DNA of 44,643 bases from Cercozoa sp. M6MM (lineage: Eukaryota > Endomyxa: Ascetosporea): NCBI GenBank assembly GCA_040357565.1, contig JBDODJ010000086.1; one strand, given 5' to 3'. A program made the position numbers and the translations under genes. Of the stretch, positions 9,071 to 21,826 are shown piece by piece. Below the pieces are notes generated by a model. The model had not been told where the DNA came from. It searched no databases and saw only the letters and a program-made list of their open reading frames with translations. Within the stretch, counting starts at the first letter, position 1. Each line of letters starts with the position of its first letter.

Positions 9071-11573
9071 ATGTCGCACAACAAAACTTCGATCACGGTG
9101 CGATCGAACGAGATCAAGTGGGCCACGGCGCCACCGAGCGGTCCTCCGTCTCAACCAGCAGCAGGTCTCGATCACACCGCATCAACGTCTGTCGCGCCTC
9201 TGATGCACGCGCTTCCGCGCGGAGTGGCGCCGCCACCTGTCCCTCCCGCCATCGCACTCACACATTCGGTAGGCTCGCATACTATACAGTCAAAGCTCGT
9301 GTTAGCCAACTTATCCCTTGGGACTAATTTAAGTTTATTTACATTTAGGTGCGACAACCAGTACCGACGCTGCAGTTCCTCGTGCAGCCGTCGCAAAGAC
9401 CCTCGCTACGGCCGATCGTTCAGTCGGCACACTCGCAGGCAAAACAGTCCGTGCAACCGTCGTGGACTGCAGTTCCTGCTCCTCTGCGCTCAGCAGTCAC
9501 TGGTAGAGAGACACTTCACAACTTTTAAAAAAAGGAACTGACTCGTTTGGCTCGATCTTCAAGGTGGAGTTGCCATCCCTGTCACCAAGCCCGGAAGTGT
9601 TCAAATTCGCCAAAGCGATGAGTTGCGAAAGCTCGCACAGCACCACTTTTTCGGCGACGGCACGATTCGAAAGGTCTGTTTTTTTTTTGAGTTGTTTCTT
9701 CGGTTGATAGATTCGCAAGTCAACGCTGGGCTTTGTTTAAACTTACTTTTGACTTGCAGGCCACAGTTTTGGAAGGCCCGAGAATCGCGAAAGGTTTACA
9801 CACTCTTAAACGGTAATTGTATTGCACAATTAGTACTTGCCTTCATCCTACAGTGCCATTAAACGCGATGCCAGCGGAAGTGATTCAAGCAACTGCCCCA
9901 CCTGCCGCGCGGAAATTGCGAAAACGACGACGCCGAAACGGCGACGCCGATGTCACAACAGCCATAACGCTCCCGGATGAGTTAGGTGCGTTTCAATTGA
10001 CTGTATTTACATTGATTTTCAATTGCTTTTTCCCCAGTTTTCACTAAAAAGGAGAAAATCCGGCCGCAAGCGGTTCTGCGCAACTACACTCGGGTATCTT
10101 CAGTTGTAGTTTATCGCCCAATGACCTGAGTAGTTCTGTTGGTGTTTTAGGTCACAAGATCACGGCGTTCAAGTGTGTTCACTCCAAACACAAGAAAATG
10201 ATGCTTTACTTAAGTCATTCAACTGTGTTGATATTAACAGAACAAGAGGCAGAAGATGAGACCTATCGGTCTGCGTCGCCTCCTCTCACACGTGCATCGG
10301 TAACTACCAGTTATGTTGCACGCTGTACACACAACGCTTGTTTCTTGACAGAGAGGACGGAATAAGCGCGGACCGAAACGACGCCGTGGCCGACAGCCAC
10401 CCTCCGTACGTTTTCTCGCTGCACTAGTCAAATACAAACATTGTTTTGTGTGCCCTGAATTTAGTTGCCTCCACTGGAAGCAATAGCGACTCATGCCATG
10501 AGCGATGATGACTTTGCGCAAGGTTAGTTTTTCGGCACACTCACTGAAACTTAGTTCTAAATTTATGTTGTTCGTGCTGTCGTTCTGTAGCTGCTCATCG
10601 AGCTTTCTGCCACCGCGTCCGGTTGTCTCGATTCGTCGATCCCGGTGAGTTTCTGTCAAACTGAAACTGACTCGTACTGCGCTCACGCACACTGTGTTGT
10701 ACACCAGAGGCGAGCGAGGGCGACTTGGAAAAGATCAACAAAAACATCTGCGATCTTGATGGCGTGCTTCCAGTCATTCAGCAGCAAGTAAGTTCGCATT
10801 TATATACTATACTGTATAAATGGCTCATTCAATTCTCTCGTTGTTTTTTCAGAGATTGGTGTGGCGAAATCGTGCTTACGTCCCTGGCAGTACATTTAAA
10901 TTACTCAGTTGCAGACGAGCAGTTGATTCAAATTGAATGACTGATTTAACGTGCACATTCACAGGTGTCGTACAACTGCATCACTCCACTGGCTGGAGTC
11001 GCCTAGCCATGATTGAGCGAGTCGAGGCAGATACGGTATGTTTGATTCGCCTTCGGTTCACAGTCAACAGAACTGTCAAACTTGCACACTCAGGTTCACT
11101 TCCGTGTCTTCTTTGCCAAAAATGGCGATGAGCGATTATCGATGCCTCTGCCGTATCGCACATTCTTAAGAACTACTTTCCAAAAGTACTGTCTGTCTTG
11201 GGTTGGCAGAGAACTACGCTCCGGTCGTGTTCGACTGGCCGCTGAAGCACCGGACACTTTCGCCCAGCAGGTAAATCTGAGTGTGCACTAACGCAGAGCT
11301 GTTTATGCTGAACTTTCTGACTCGCAGTTGGGCGTGGTGTTTGCCGACGCCATCTCAAAACATCAGCAGAAGCAAGTGCCACAGCGTGAGCCAAGTCAAC
11401 AAGAGTCGCCGGTACCGTCAAATTCGTCCGCAGGCACCAGTTCTTCGAACTCGAACTCGAATTCTTCGCAACCGTCAACGCCACTGCAGCAGCGTGTGAT
11501 TACCCGGCCACAACCAACGGTGGCGCTGACGCCAGTACAAAGGCAGCAACCGGCAGTCGCAAGTGCACAATAG
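9071..11573 (+). CDS. Basic nuclear protein, possible tudor-like chromatin factor
   Basis: About 13 small exons keep one frame from ATG 9071 (MSHNKTSITVRSNEIKW) to TAG 11571-11573. Order: a Pro/Gln-rich disordered N-terminus; a folded segment (SVQIRQSDELRKLAQHHFFG); two strong basic nuclear-localisation-like clusters (RKLRKRRRR and NKRGPKRRRGRQ); an acidic/helical stretch (EGDLEKINKNICDLDG); a beta-rich domain (LVWRNRAYVPGSVVQLHHS, then WSRLAMIERVEADTVHFRVF, then ERLSMPLPYRTF, then LRSGRVRL); and a Ser/Gln-rich tail. The beta-rich part resembles small barrels such as tudor domains, including the capped tudor of Sds3/BRMS1 proteins, but this rests on pattern alone. Nuclear location is a fair inference. 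An exon upstream of 9071 cannot be excluded. Confidence 0.6.
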
Positions 11574-11690
11574 GTTGATACGAGATGCGACATAATTTGA
11601 CAGTCGTTCAGACTGTCCAATACGATAGTAGCAGCGTACGTGCTAAGTGAGTGAGGTTACTGGACGGCAGCTGTCAACGCTGGGAGCAGC

Positions 11691-12387
11691 CTACGATAAG
11701 TCCACGTCGAGCTTAGCATCGGAGTCTGAGTCATCGCGCTCGAAGCTAAAACCGGTGTGCTTTCGCAGTTTTGCAGTCAAAACTTTGTGCGAAGCTCGTT
11801 TCTCCGCAGTGGCGAGTTCTCGACGCAGTTGTCTGTTTCTCTGCAGCACTCGGCCGAGTCGGACCAGGCATAGAACCACCGACACCGCTCGGGTCCACTG
11901 CTGTTGCGCATGCATACGCCGCAACACGAGTTGCCTGTCAGCAGCGTCTGCAACGTCGACTGTCGACACTCTACGGTGGAATCTCCGCTTTGGCCGTTTC
12001 AGTTCGTTATCGTGCCCTACATCCTGTCAACAACCAATTGGTACCATACCATAGCCTGACAAAGCGCACACTGCAGTGTCTCAGTACCCACATCTCGGTC
12101 GCACTGCCCTGATTAAAGTCAATTGACTTGGCGCGACGTGCCCTGTGACCCGTGCTTTCAAAAGTTCGTAGCTTTTCCTCAAAATTTGCCCTCTGGAGCG
12201 TCTCCTGAAACATACAAATAGGCTGAAGCTGGAAGAAACTCAGTCAATTCAGTACCTCTCTTCGTACGGTACTTTTCGCCCTCGCTCGTCCAATCGATAG
12301 CCTCCTCTGTGCTCGTTGAACTGTGACGACGAGTGACACCAACTCATGCCAGCGATGCACTGGGTTTAGCTCACCCGGCTCGCTCAT
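11691..12387 (-). CDS. Small basic, coiled protein of unknown function
   Basis: A four-exon model: ATG 12387 (MSEP), an exon ending at about 12254, one at about 12202-12088, and a last exon from about 12029 to TAG 11691-11693. The product is about 190 residues. It is rich in Arg/Lys helices (SIGRARAKSTVRREETLQR and LGRVLQRNRQLRRELATAE) and ends in an acidic, Ser-containing tail (FERDDSDSDAKLDVD). No conserved family recognised. The frame stays open through all exons and the codon choice matches neighbouring genes, which supports it being coding; the internal junction near 12088-12030 is uncertain. Confidence 0.5.
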
Positions 12388-12925
12388 CAGTGGACCTAAG
12401 TAAGACAAAGCTCCGGGTCGAAGCAAAATTTGCCGTATTTTTCCGCAAACACGGGTACTGCACGGCCAGTCAGTAAAAACAATACCGATCGCAGTTCGCA
12501 GCTCGCAGTGATACAGTAATTGACAGTACATGCTGTGCAGGTATGCAATAACTTCTGTATTTACAATACTGTGCCTGATTGAACTTGCTGAAGCTTACAG
12601 TCAGCTTCGAATCTGATGCGACGGTCGTAAGTTGTATATCTGGCATGTCCGTTCAGTCGTTCGGTTTGGCTTCGCTTGAAGAATCAATCAAATACGATAC
12701 GCTAATGTTACTGCAACTCAATGGCCAAATCAATCGAATACTGAAAGTGTGCAGTAACACTAAATCGCCTGATTTGAACTGAAGATTGAACATTCGATGC
12801 GACTGCCGTGCCCGTGCCGCGTGGCGCATTGCGCGGCGGAAGCGTGGCCTGCTACAAACCGTAAACAAAAATGTTGTCCTTGGCTGCTACGTCTCCGTCC
12901 GCTTCACGTTGGTTTGCGATGCGGA
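12388..12925. other. Intergenic region, nothing recognised
   Basis: Between the 5' end of the small basic gene and the 3' end of the RhoGEF gene, both on the - strand. Contains scattered A/T-rich sequence and short open frames without splice-consistent partners. No RNA gene or repeat seen. Confidence 0.5.
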
Positions 12926-15900
12926 TCATTTTTGCTTTTTAATAATCTTCTCAATATCCCAGCCGGAAACTTGTTGCTGCCTTTCGAGCGAGTTCTGCAG
13001 AACACAGTGTACAAACGGGTTGTCAGTGGGAAAGGGGGTGCTTTAGAGTAAACCAGGTTGTCGGTGCAAATCTTGGCGTAGCGACGCAGTTGCTTGACCC
13101 AGAGTGTTCGTTCCTGCCGTGCAGGGGGTTAAACAGTAAAAGCAACAGTGCAAGAGCGAGCTACCTCAGCACTGGGACACGCCAGTGTGAACGACTTTGT
13201 GCTGCTGCGGATGTGCATGGCATTCTGCCAGTCGCGACTGTTCGGCACCTGTAGCCATTCACACTGTACAAAACAGGGCGGTACCACTTGTATTAACTCG
13301 TGCAGGTACCTCTTCGACAGTGAGACCGGCCAGTGGCAGCACGTGCTAATGAAAGCAGAGACTTTTTAGATTCTCCGTGTGATCACATGAGCGAAGACGG
13401 ACAGAGACTACCTTGACTTTGGCCGAGCCATAGATGTCCTTGCCTTCGTTGGCAAGGTCTACAAGACACATGAATACAACAAGGTACCTAGAGGAGGCAA
13501 AGAGACTACCCTTGCTGGTTTTGGTGCGTGTATCATCTCCCACTGGAGTGGCATAACTGCATACACAAAGATAGGCTTAAAGAAGAGCACAAACCAGACA
13601 GGGAGAGAGCGTACAGAAGGATATCGTTGAACAGAAAGAAGAGGTAGGTGCGTGCGGCACGGCGTCGCAGGCGCTGATTGTTCCACACCTTCTGCAACTC
13701 GGCTCGCATCACAAGGAAACGCGTCGGCGTTACGAGATCCACCTTGCCGCGGAAGAGCTGCTCCTGCAGGTTCACCACCTGCTGTCGCGCCTCATTGCCG
13801 TGCACGTTCTGATTCACCGCGTCGGCGATGCGTTTCAGCTCGGTCAACGTGTCGTTCAAACCTGCAAGTTGGGTACTTCATACACATCTGGAATCGCACA
13901 CGCAGACAGAGACTACCTGCGATCTGGACATGCGCTTTGCCTGCTTGCTTCTTGAGTTCCTGTTGGCACATAACACTTGAACTCAGAGACTGAGTGTGCA
14001 CACACACAGACTGAACGCACATTGAGCAGTAGCAGGTATCGTGGGATGCGTTGGACTGGCATGATCATCTGCACAGACATACACTTATCCCAGATACACA
14101 CACACACACGGAGATTGTTGCGGCACCAGCGAGAGCAGCGTGGTGCCCAGGACGCGTTCGTTGACTCGTACCATTTCGTCGAAGCGACTGTTGCGAGCTT
14201 GCACCTGTTAGCACACACACATACCCACACACATACCCACACACAGACAGACACAGACACGGACAACCCATAGACAACAGACAAGTCACACTACACCTGC
14301 ACAAGTCATACTCACCTGTTCCAGTGCCTGTGTGGCCGCACCGTACTGCGTCACGTAGACTGAGTACCTACAGACACCGGGGTAAACCGTTTCACCATGC
14401 ACAAGCGGATTCGTACAGCTGCAAAAACGGCGCAAAGCCGCGAATGATCTCGCCGACTTTCACCTGCCAAACAGTAGCAATCCCAACACACACAAAAGCA
14501 ACACACTGAACGAAAAAGACATGAGCAGAGACTACCGGAAGATTCTCCATTCGCCGACGCGCATCTTCAAGGTCATCGCACAGTTTCGTGTTCAACTGCC
14601 CACAACGAATGAAGCAAAAGAATGAAGCAAAAGAATGAAGCACACAGAATGAAGCACACAGAATGAAGCACACAGAAAGAAGGGTCCTTTCTTCCTTCCT
14701 TCCGTTCCCAAAGGAAAAGGTGACTGTGGGGGTAAACACACCTGCACGATGTTGCCAATGTTGAGGAAGATCGATGCGATCTCATCGGCGTCCAGGATCG
14801 GTCGTCCCAAAGCCTCCATAGCTGCCAAGCGGTCCACGTAGTGTCTGCACAGCACACTCACCCACTCACTCAGTCACCCAGTCACTCAGTCACTCAGTCA
14901 GTCACTCAGTCACAAGGGGAGAGAAAGCAAAGGAAGCAAAAAAAAGGAAGCAAAATAAAAAGGAAGCAAAATAAAAAGGAAGCAAAAAACAGGGAGCAAA
15001 AAAAGGAAGCAGAAAAAGGAAGCAAGCAAGCAGTGTCACCGCTGCAGAGCGGCAATGCCCTTGACGTAGGTCTTTTCCGAGTCGACGATTTCGTTCGACA
15101 CGCGCATCATGTTCGTGTAGCTGTACCAACATAGGTACAGTCAGAACAGGTACAGTCAGAACAGGTACAGTCAGAACAGGTACAGTCAACATGGGTACAG
15201 TCAACATAGTTACACACCATAGTTACACACCATAGTTACACAACATAGTTTACAGTCAAAACATCGACAGTTCGACTCAAACACAATCCAACATAGGTAC
15301 AGTCATAACATAAACAGAGTGATACGCATCCTCATCCGGCTCGCCGTGCTCGAACTGCGACACTGTCATACTGCGGCCTCTCTCTTAACATAGACACAAG
15401 ATAAAGTATCACAAAGATGCAACAAAAGAGAACAGTGTATGCATGTGCAACAGTACCAAGCACTTCGTCGTCAGAATCGTCATCGTCATCGTCGTCATCG
15501 TCGTCGTAGTCGAATTCTTCCGACTGAGCCGCCTCGGCCGACTCGGCGTTGCTACCCGAGAGCGGCACCGTCAGAGCATCCGGTGCCACCTCACTGTAGA
15601 CGCATACACAGACACGCAGACACACATACACACAGACACACGAAGGCTGCTTTCAGAAACCCGCTTTATACCGAGCTTGTAGTCGACTGCGAGCATTGGC
15701 AGCAACGACGCTGCCTCTCTGTGCACAGCACGCCAATAAAACACAAGCTTTCTTCCCCTGAGCTTTCTCTCTCCCTTCACACAAACATACCTTAGACAAG
15801 TCGCATGTTTTCACCGGTTGCCGCAGTGTCTCCACCCATCTATATTAATTCACATCATACACACTAAACACACGAATCAAAGCAAAGTGCACCTCAAAGT

Positions 15901-18574
15901 AGCTTCTTCACCAGGCGCGACGAATTTGTACCTGTCAGCGCAAAAGCAGTGCTCAGTACCAAAAAACAGAACAAGCGGAAGCACCTCCTTAGAGGCACTT
16001 CAACAGTGAAGCACGCGTCGTTGTCGAACCTGCAACACAAAGCAACACATGCCTAGTCGACAGAACGGAAAAAACGCCAGTTTCGTAAAAGTCGTTACTT
16101 GCGAGGATCGAAACTGGAGACTTGCAGCACAATGCTCCCGTACAATGGAATGATGCCAATCACGAGGTGCTTCAGTTTCAGCTCGTTCAAATCCGTGGTC
16201 TACAACAACAACAAAACAAAAACGAGAAGTGACGTGTCAGCTGAATCTCGATAAAATGGCAAGCTTACGGGGGCCAAAAAGGCGATTTTGGCGTATTTAT
16301 GGAACGCTGTTTCGTCTGGGAAGTAGAACAAGTACTTGCCATCGCTCGAGAGTCTGCCAAACAAAAAGGATTTTCGTGCAAAAAGGCAAGCTGAAAAAGT
16401 TTACGCAAAATAGCGTCGTTTCCAGTTGCGAATCCGCGCGCCCTGTCATATACAATACCGTACACACGCAGCTGCCACAAACAAAAAACTGTTAGCCGTA
16501 CTTGTTTGTGCAAATGTCCCTGGATGGCAGGCCGCAAGAAACGTGCTTTGTTGCCTGCAAGCAGTCAGCGTAGTTTTTGACAGCGTTTTTCGACTGAGTG
16601 AGATAGAGTTAGGTTAAGGGAGACTTCAGCACCAGTTGTGTTGGCGTAGACGCGAGCCAACGCAGTGACGAAGCGTGCCTGCACGGCAGCCGAGTCGCTG
16701 CCAAGGTACCAGGTGGCGTTGCGCATCACCAGAGTGAGCGTGTACACCAGCGGCATGTCGACGGTACGCCCGTCCTGTGCCAGCACGGTACTGCTGAGCG
16801 ATTCCAACGAGTCGCCTCGCCTGATAGGGTGCAGGGAAAGGGTACAAGCAGATAGGGGGGAGGGGTATATGACTACATGTGCTGCAGGCGGAACACGTCA
16901 CGGTGCCATTGCGTGACCGTGTTTTTAACACTTTCGTCTGCGCCCGTCATGGCCGTTCCGTCGTCATCTGTCGGGGCGCAAGGTAGGGGAGGGGGGTAAA
17001 AGTGGGAGAGGAAATGGTACCAGGGATAGTGGACGACAGACAGCGGAACTCGAGGTCTTGTTCGACGTACTGCGCGTCGGCCAGTGACACCGTCACTAGT
17101 CACAACCGATCAGTCAATCAGTCAGTGAGCGGTCACACACACACACACACATACAAAAGGTACCAAGCAGTTCCTTGCACGTGGCGTCGCTGAAGCACTG
17201 CAGCTTGCCGTTGTTGCGCAGCAGCACGAAGCGTTTCTTCCAGGCGCCCTGACGTTTGTTGCGCTTGAAAAGCCAGCCCGAGGCCACCTCGACGCCCACC
17301 ACCTGTTTCACACTCCCTTTAACTAGGGACACCCCCTTAAGCAAGCACCCCCTCCCCCCAGAAGACCCCTCACCTGCTGGAAGATCTGCATCCACATGGC
17401 GCGCGTGTCGGCGTCGTCGGCCGCAAAGACCCAGCGCCGCTTGTCGCACAGCAGCTCGAACGCGAACTCTTTCTCCTCGCTCAGGTTGTACCTGACCAGT
17501 CCATCAAGCAAGGGTCATTCAGTGCGCGCGGATCACTTGTGTGTGTCTTACGACTTGGCCCGTCTAAGGTCGATCTCGCCCTTGGACGACTTGGCATTCT
17601 CGTCGTCAAAGTAGTCCATTTTGTTGTTGCTGTACAGCACGAAGAAACGGCGTTTCCAGCTCTATCAAATACCCAAAGTCTAAAGGAGAACAACTGGTCA
17701 GCAACATATACAGTGAGAGCACCTTGCGCAGGCTGCCTTTCTTCAGCAGCCAACCCGTGCAGACACGTCTAAACACATGAGAGGGTGTGTGTGTGTGTGT
17801 ATGATCAAGAAAAGTGGTGTCTGTTAAAGAGACGACATACGTTGTCACAGTGGTCTTGTCGGCATCGGCGCCGAGTTGCTCGGTGTTGACGAAACTCGTT
17901 TGTGTCTACATAGGCACACGAGTCAAACGACCCCTCAAAATTAATTAAAGCAGGAAACAACTGACGCTGAGAGTCGTGTTCATCGATCGCGGTGTGCCCG
18001 CCTAATACACGGACATGCATGAAGTAAGTTTGTTAGTCCTTGTTACGAAAGTACCGTGCCTGGAGTCATTCGTGGCTGCATCGGTGGCCTCGGGTTCTAC
18101 CAAACCAGCGAGTGAGTGATACTGCACCCGACACACGTCAAGCTGACATACCAGCGGAAGCGAAGGCGGTCTCGCTTTCTGCAACAATAGAAACGCATCA
18201 AAAAGGAACACATTGGTTAACTAGCAATACAGCTGTCGGTGGACGCGGCGCTAACGGCGGTGTTGGCACAGAGAAAGGCCGACTCGGAACACCTGCGACA
18301 AAGCAAGATAAGAACAATCAGTCCAGTCACCCCCACACCCAGCAGGTTCAGTTTAATTAAACACTACGTGAAGGCGGCGTTGGGACACGACTTGGGACTA
18401 CTGGGGGCGGCCGTGCTGCGCGTGAAGGCGCTGGCGGAGCTCTCGGAGCCCGTGGGGCCTGGGAATGTCAGAGGATTTAGAAAGGGAAGCTGCTCACTCG
18501 AACAACTCTGAACTTACGGAGGGGGGTCGCGGCGGTGGCCGCGGCACCTTTGGTGGCGGTCTTGGCTGGTACAT
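12926..18574 (-). CDS. Multi-PH-domain Rho guanine nucleotide exchange factor (DH-PH)
   Basis: About 25-30 exons from ATG 18574 to TGA 12926-12928. Order: a proline-rich N-terminus (MYQPRPPPKVPRPPPRPP and on, about 110 residues, likely SH3/profilin ligand); PH1 (TGWLLKKGSLRK, SWKRRFFVLYSNNKMDYF, ending RAMWMQIFQQ); PH2 (SGWLFKRNKRQGAWKKRFVL, with an insert, ending SAAVQARFVTALARVYAN); a further beta-rich stretch (KYLFYFPDETAF, then IPLYGSIVLQVSSFDPRKF); an acidic run near 15510-15480; a DH domain starting RVSNEIVDSEKTYVKGI and containing ADEIASIFLNIGNIVQ, RNSRFDEMVRVNERVLG and the hallmark MPVQRIPRYLLLLN; then a PH domain (FFLFNDILLYA to TLWVKQLRRYAKICTDN). DH-PH proteins load GTP on Rho/Rac/Cdc42 at membranes to steer actin. 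The family call is firm; the GTPase target is unknown. Confidence 0.9.
14609..14684. repeat. GAATGAAGCA minisatellite in RhoGEF intron
   Basis: Tandem GAATGAAGCAAAA and GAATGAAGCACACA units (about 13-14 bases, six copies). Further GGAAGCAAAA repeats lie in the next intron at 14925-15015, and CACTCAGT repeats at 14862-14912. Confidence 0.85.
15131..15200. repeat. 15-base tandem repeat containing GTACC in RhoGEF intron
   Basis: Units of AGGTACAGTCAGAAC repeat three times, then decay into GGTACAGTCAACAT variants up to about 15310. On the coding (-) strand each unit carries GTACCT, a sequence used as a real donor in this window. Confidence 0.85.
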
Positions 18575-18897
18575 TTAGCGTTTTCAGGAGAGTAACTCAG
18601 AATACGCAACGACCACGCCGTCCGCGCGGATGAGTCGTGACGGTTGACAGAAAAACGGGGATGTGCACACACTCCACAATTTAGTGTGCCACCACACCGG
18701 AGGAGACGCTGAAATTACGAGCACGCCCAAGAGCACGTCGTGTGCCTGTGACCACCCGCTGAGTCAGCTACAATTTTAAAAATGATCGTTGCGATGATGT
18801 GCTAAAATTGCAAGTCTTGTAGCTCATCGATACAGTTCGAGTACTTTAACGCAGTGAATCTCAACTTTTTTGCGTGGACGCGTGAGGGAATTTGAGG
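18575..18897. promoter_or_regulatory. Bidirectional promoter region, RhoGEF / PTPA
   Basis: A 323-base gap between the divergent start codons of the RhoGEF (-) and PTPA (+). Contains both 5' UTRs by necessity. No unambiguous TATA box; a short A/T-rich stretch near 18770-18800 is the only compositional feature seen. Confidence 0.5.
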
Positions 18898-20460
18898 ATG
18901 TCGGGCGTGGCGATGCCGAGCAAGCAGATCGCGAGTGTTGCCGATCTGCGTCGCTGGGAGCACAGCAACGGCAAGCGCGACTTTGTGGGATTCCTGCGAA
19001 TGATGAGCGACGCCGTCAAAGGCTGTGAGGCACCAGGGTCAGTGTTTTTCTGTGCTTCTGTTCCAACTCCATAGGTTGATTGCAGTGAGACAGGGGAGCA
19101 CCCGCTGGTTGAGGTATTTCTTTTCACTTCTGTTTTCAACGAGCACAGCAGTTGTTTCGTGTTCTGTTTAGAAACTCAACAGTATTTTGGACGAGTTGGC
19201 GCAAGCTGTGACAAACTTTCCACCTCGACACACTGGAGCCCAGTATGTCGCAGTGGTATGCAGGTTGAAAAGATATGGGGTAGGTTTGCAGGAGGTTCGG
19301 CGATCCCGCCTTTCGTGACTGGCACGCCTTCTTGCAAGAACAGGTACTGGCACACACACACACTCTTTCTTTCGTTAACTGAAAGAACAGAACGTTGACT
19401 CGACTCTCAGGCGGCCGAGTTGTGCAAGCGCTTACTGCCCGAAAGCTTGCTGGACGAAGAGTCGCGTACCACTTGCTTTTACCCCCCCCCCATCCATTTA
19501 CTTCCTTGGTAGGATGGCACGAGGAACTGGCGTGTTACTTGCGCGATGCGTTCGGTAACGCTCAGCGAATCGACTACGGCACTGGTACTACCCCAATATA
19601 TTTCTACCCTTCCCGATTATTCTGGTCCCGTTCAGGCCACGAGTTGCACTTTTTTGTGCTGCTGTATGCCCTGGGAAAACTGCGCATCCTGACGCCCGAT
19701 ATGCTCAAGTTAGTCGCTCTACCCCTTCTATTCCCCCTATTACTCCCTTTAACTCTGAGTATGCGAAGGAGTGTGGCACTGCGCGTGGTGCCAGAGTACC
19801 TGCGTGTCGTGCGACTGGTGCAACGCACCTACTTGTTGGAGCCGGCGGGATCCCGAGGTGCCCACGGATTGGATGACTACCAGTTCCTTCCCTTCTACCT
19901 CGGCGCATCACAACTTATTGGCAAGGTGCTTTATATATATTCTATATATTATATATTATTATATTATATATATGTTATGATATATATTATATATATATAT
20001 TATATATATCATATATATTATTATATATTATATATATTATATATATATTATGACATATATATATATATATATATATATAACTAACAAATCGACGGTCCAA
20101 GTCCGCATTTTTAGGAAAACACGGTGAAACCAAGCTGTGCCGAAAACCAGGAACTCATGCGACAACTCGCCGATCGTTTTCTTTACTGTGCTGCCGTTGA
20201 TTACATCCACCGGTAATTAGCTCCTTTTAACTCTTCTTCCGGCGGCCCCCCCCCCCGCGTCATCTCTCTTTTCTTGCCTCACCGACAGGTGCAAGACTGG
20301 GCCATTCTTCGAGCACAGTCACGCCTTGTACAACATCGGCGGCGTGCCACTCTGGAGCAAGGTCAACACCGGCCTGCTTCGCATGTACGAGACCGAAGTG
20401 CTCGGACGCTTCCCGATCGTACAGCACCTGCTGTTTGGCCGCTTGTTGGCGCTCGAGTAG
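18898..20460 (+). CDS. PTPA: Serine/threonine-protein phosphatase 2A activator (PTPA)
   Basis: PTPA is an ATP-dependent peptidyl-prolyl isomerase-like chaperone that activates the PP2A catalytic subunit, in cytoplasm and nucleus. ATG at 18898, TAG at 20458-20460. Family blocks appear in order: DLRRWEHSNGKRDFVGFLRM; LNSILDELAQAVTNFPP; GDPAFRDWHAFLQE; the RIDYGTG / GHELHFFVLLYALGKL block; TYLLEPAGSRGAHGLDDYQF followed by LPFYLGASQLIG; and a C-terminal KTGPFFEHSHALYNIGGVPL then WSKVNTGLLRMYETEVLGRF. Length and motif order fit a complete protein. Introns are short, one made mostly of AT repeats (19931-20080) and others carrying C-runs. The gene is convergent with the sulfurtransferase gene. Very secure. 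Confidence 0.95.
19931..20080 (+). repeat. AT-rich microsatellite in PTPA intron
   Basis: About 150 bases of TATATA with scattered G or C interruptions fill the intron after the exon ending at ...LIGK. Likely length-variable and able to form hairpins. Confidence 0.9.
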
Positions 20461-20898
20461 CATGCTCTTTCGTTTACGTTAAATAAAGTTTCATCGCATT
20501 TCCGGCGTCGGTTTCGTTTATATGAGTTCGCCGGGTCGGGCGATTCTTTCTCACTTTCGTTTGCGTTCACTTTTGTTTGCTTTCGTTTCAGTTTGTACCG
20601 TCCGGTAAGAGAGTCGAAAGAAACTAGCGCTGCAATAGGGAGGATTTCTTGTATTCATCTCGGGCGCCCTGGAGCTATGAGACTGCGTCAAAGAAAGCTT
20701 CGCTTACGTATAGCAAAAACACATGGTATAGCTACGTGTACGATAGCAAAATCCCCCAGTGCGGACTGCGGCAAGGAAGCACAGTTTTCAGCCGACGGGG
20801 TTAGACCTGACAGCGCGACGAGTTCAGTGCAGTTTAATTTAACGGCTGAGCACCACATGTACATTTGCACACAGGAGTGGCCACTGCGACACTCCGAC
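20461..20898. other. Convergent 3' region with polyadenylation signal
   Basis: Separates the 3' ends of PTPA (+) and the sulfurtransferase gene (-). A perfect AATAAA sits at 20482-20487, 21 bases after the PTPA stop, and is probably its poly(A) signal. No further gene is seen in the 438 bases. Confidence 0.6.
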
Positions 20899-21774
20899 TC
20901 AGTGACTCAGTTTACTCGGGTTGCGAAAGGTCTGTGAGAATTTCAGTATCCAAGCGAGAGCCCTGACAAACCACAAAGAGTCCTTCCTGTGGGTCTGCAG
21001 ATTAAAGCCTGTAAAGATAGTGTACCCACTCAGCCCAGCTGCCATCGTACAGCTTGAGCTTAGTCTCCGGGTGCACAATTCCGGCGAGTCGCTATCCACA
21101 CATGCATACGGGTATACTCCATACTTATGGCAGTGGCTGAAGTGTGCAGTACCATTTGATCCAACGCAAGCGAGATTATGGCAGCAGCTGAGGTACAATA
21201 CGGACGCAAAGTATGATAGCAAGATATAGGAGAACGCACTCACGCCGCTGCCACAAGAAGAAACGAAATTGTGCTCGCTCAGGTCAACGCCTGCCTTTTT
21301 GAAACTGCACACACAAAACAAAGTCAGTTTTTTGTCTCGTTTGTATATCCAACGCTACATCTCGCAGAGTTGCTCCGAAGGCAGCATCTCCGATTGGTTT
21401 TCTTCTCAAGCAGTCAGTCGTTGCACGCACACCCATATCACATGGACAATGTGGACATATACCAGTGAGCAAGGAGTTGAACGGCAGACACATCGAGTTC
21501 GGCATGTGACCAGGCACAACACCGAGGCTTTCGCGAGGGTCCTACCAACAAACTTCATTCCTACGAAACTCAGTCTGCAATGCAAGGAGGCCGATCTACC
21601 GGATCGCTGCCACGGAACCGCCCGAGACTCCGAGCATCCAACACTTGTGCTCCTCCTGCAAAAAAGACAGCTGGAAGCGTGTTGGCACAATAAGAGAGAA
21701 AGAGCCGCACCAGTCCGAATGGCATCGCGAACTTCCTCAATCGATACAAAGGACAGATGCGACTACTAAAAACC

Positions 21775-21826
<52 letters not shown>

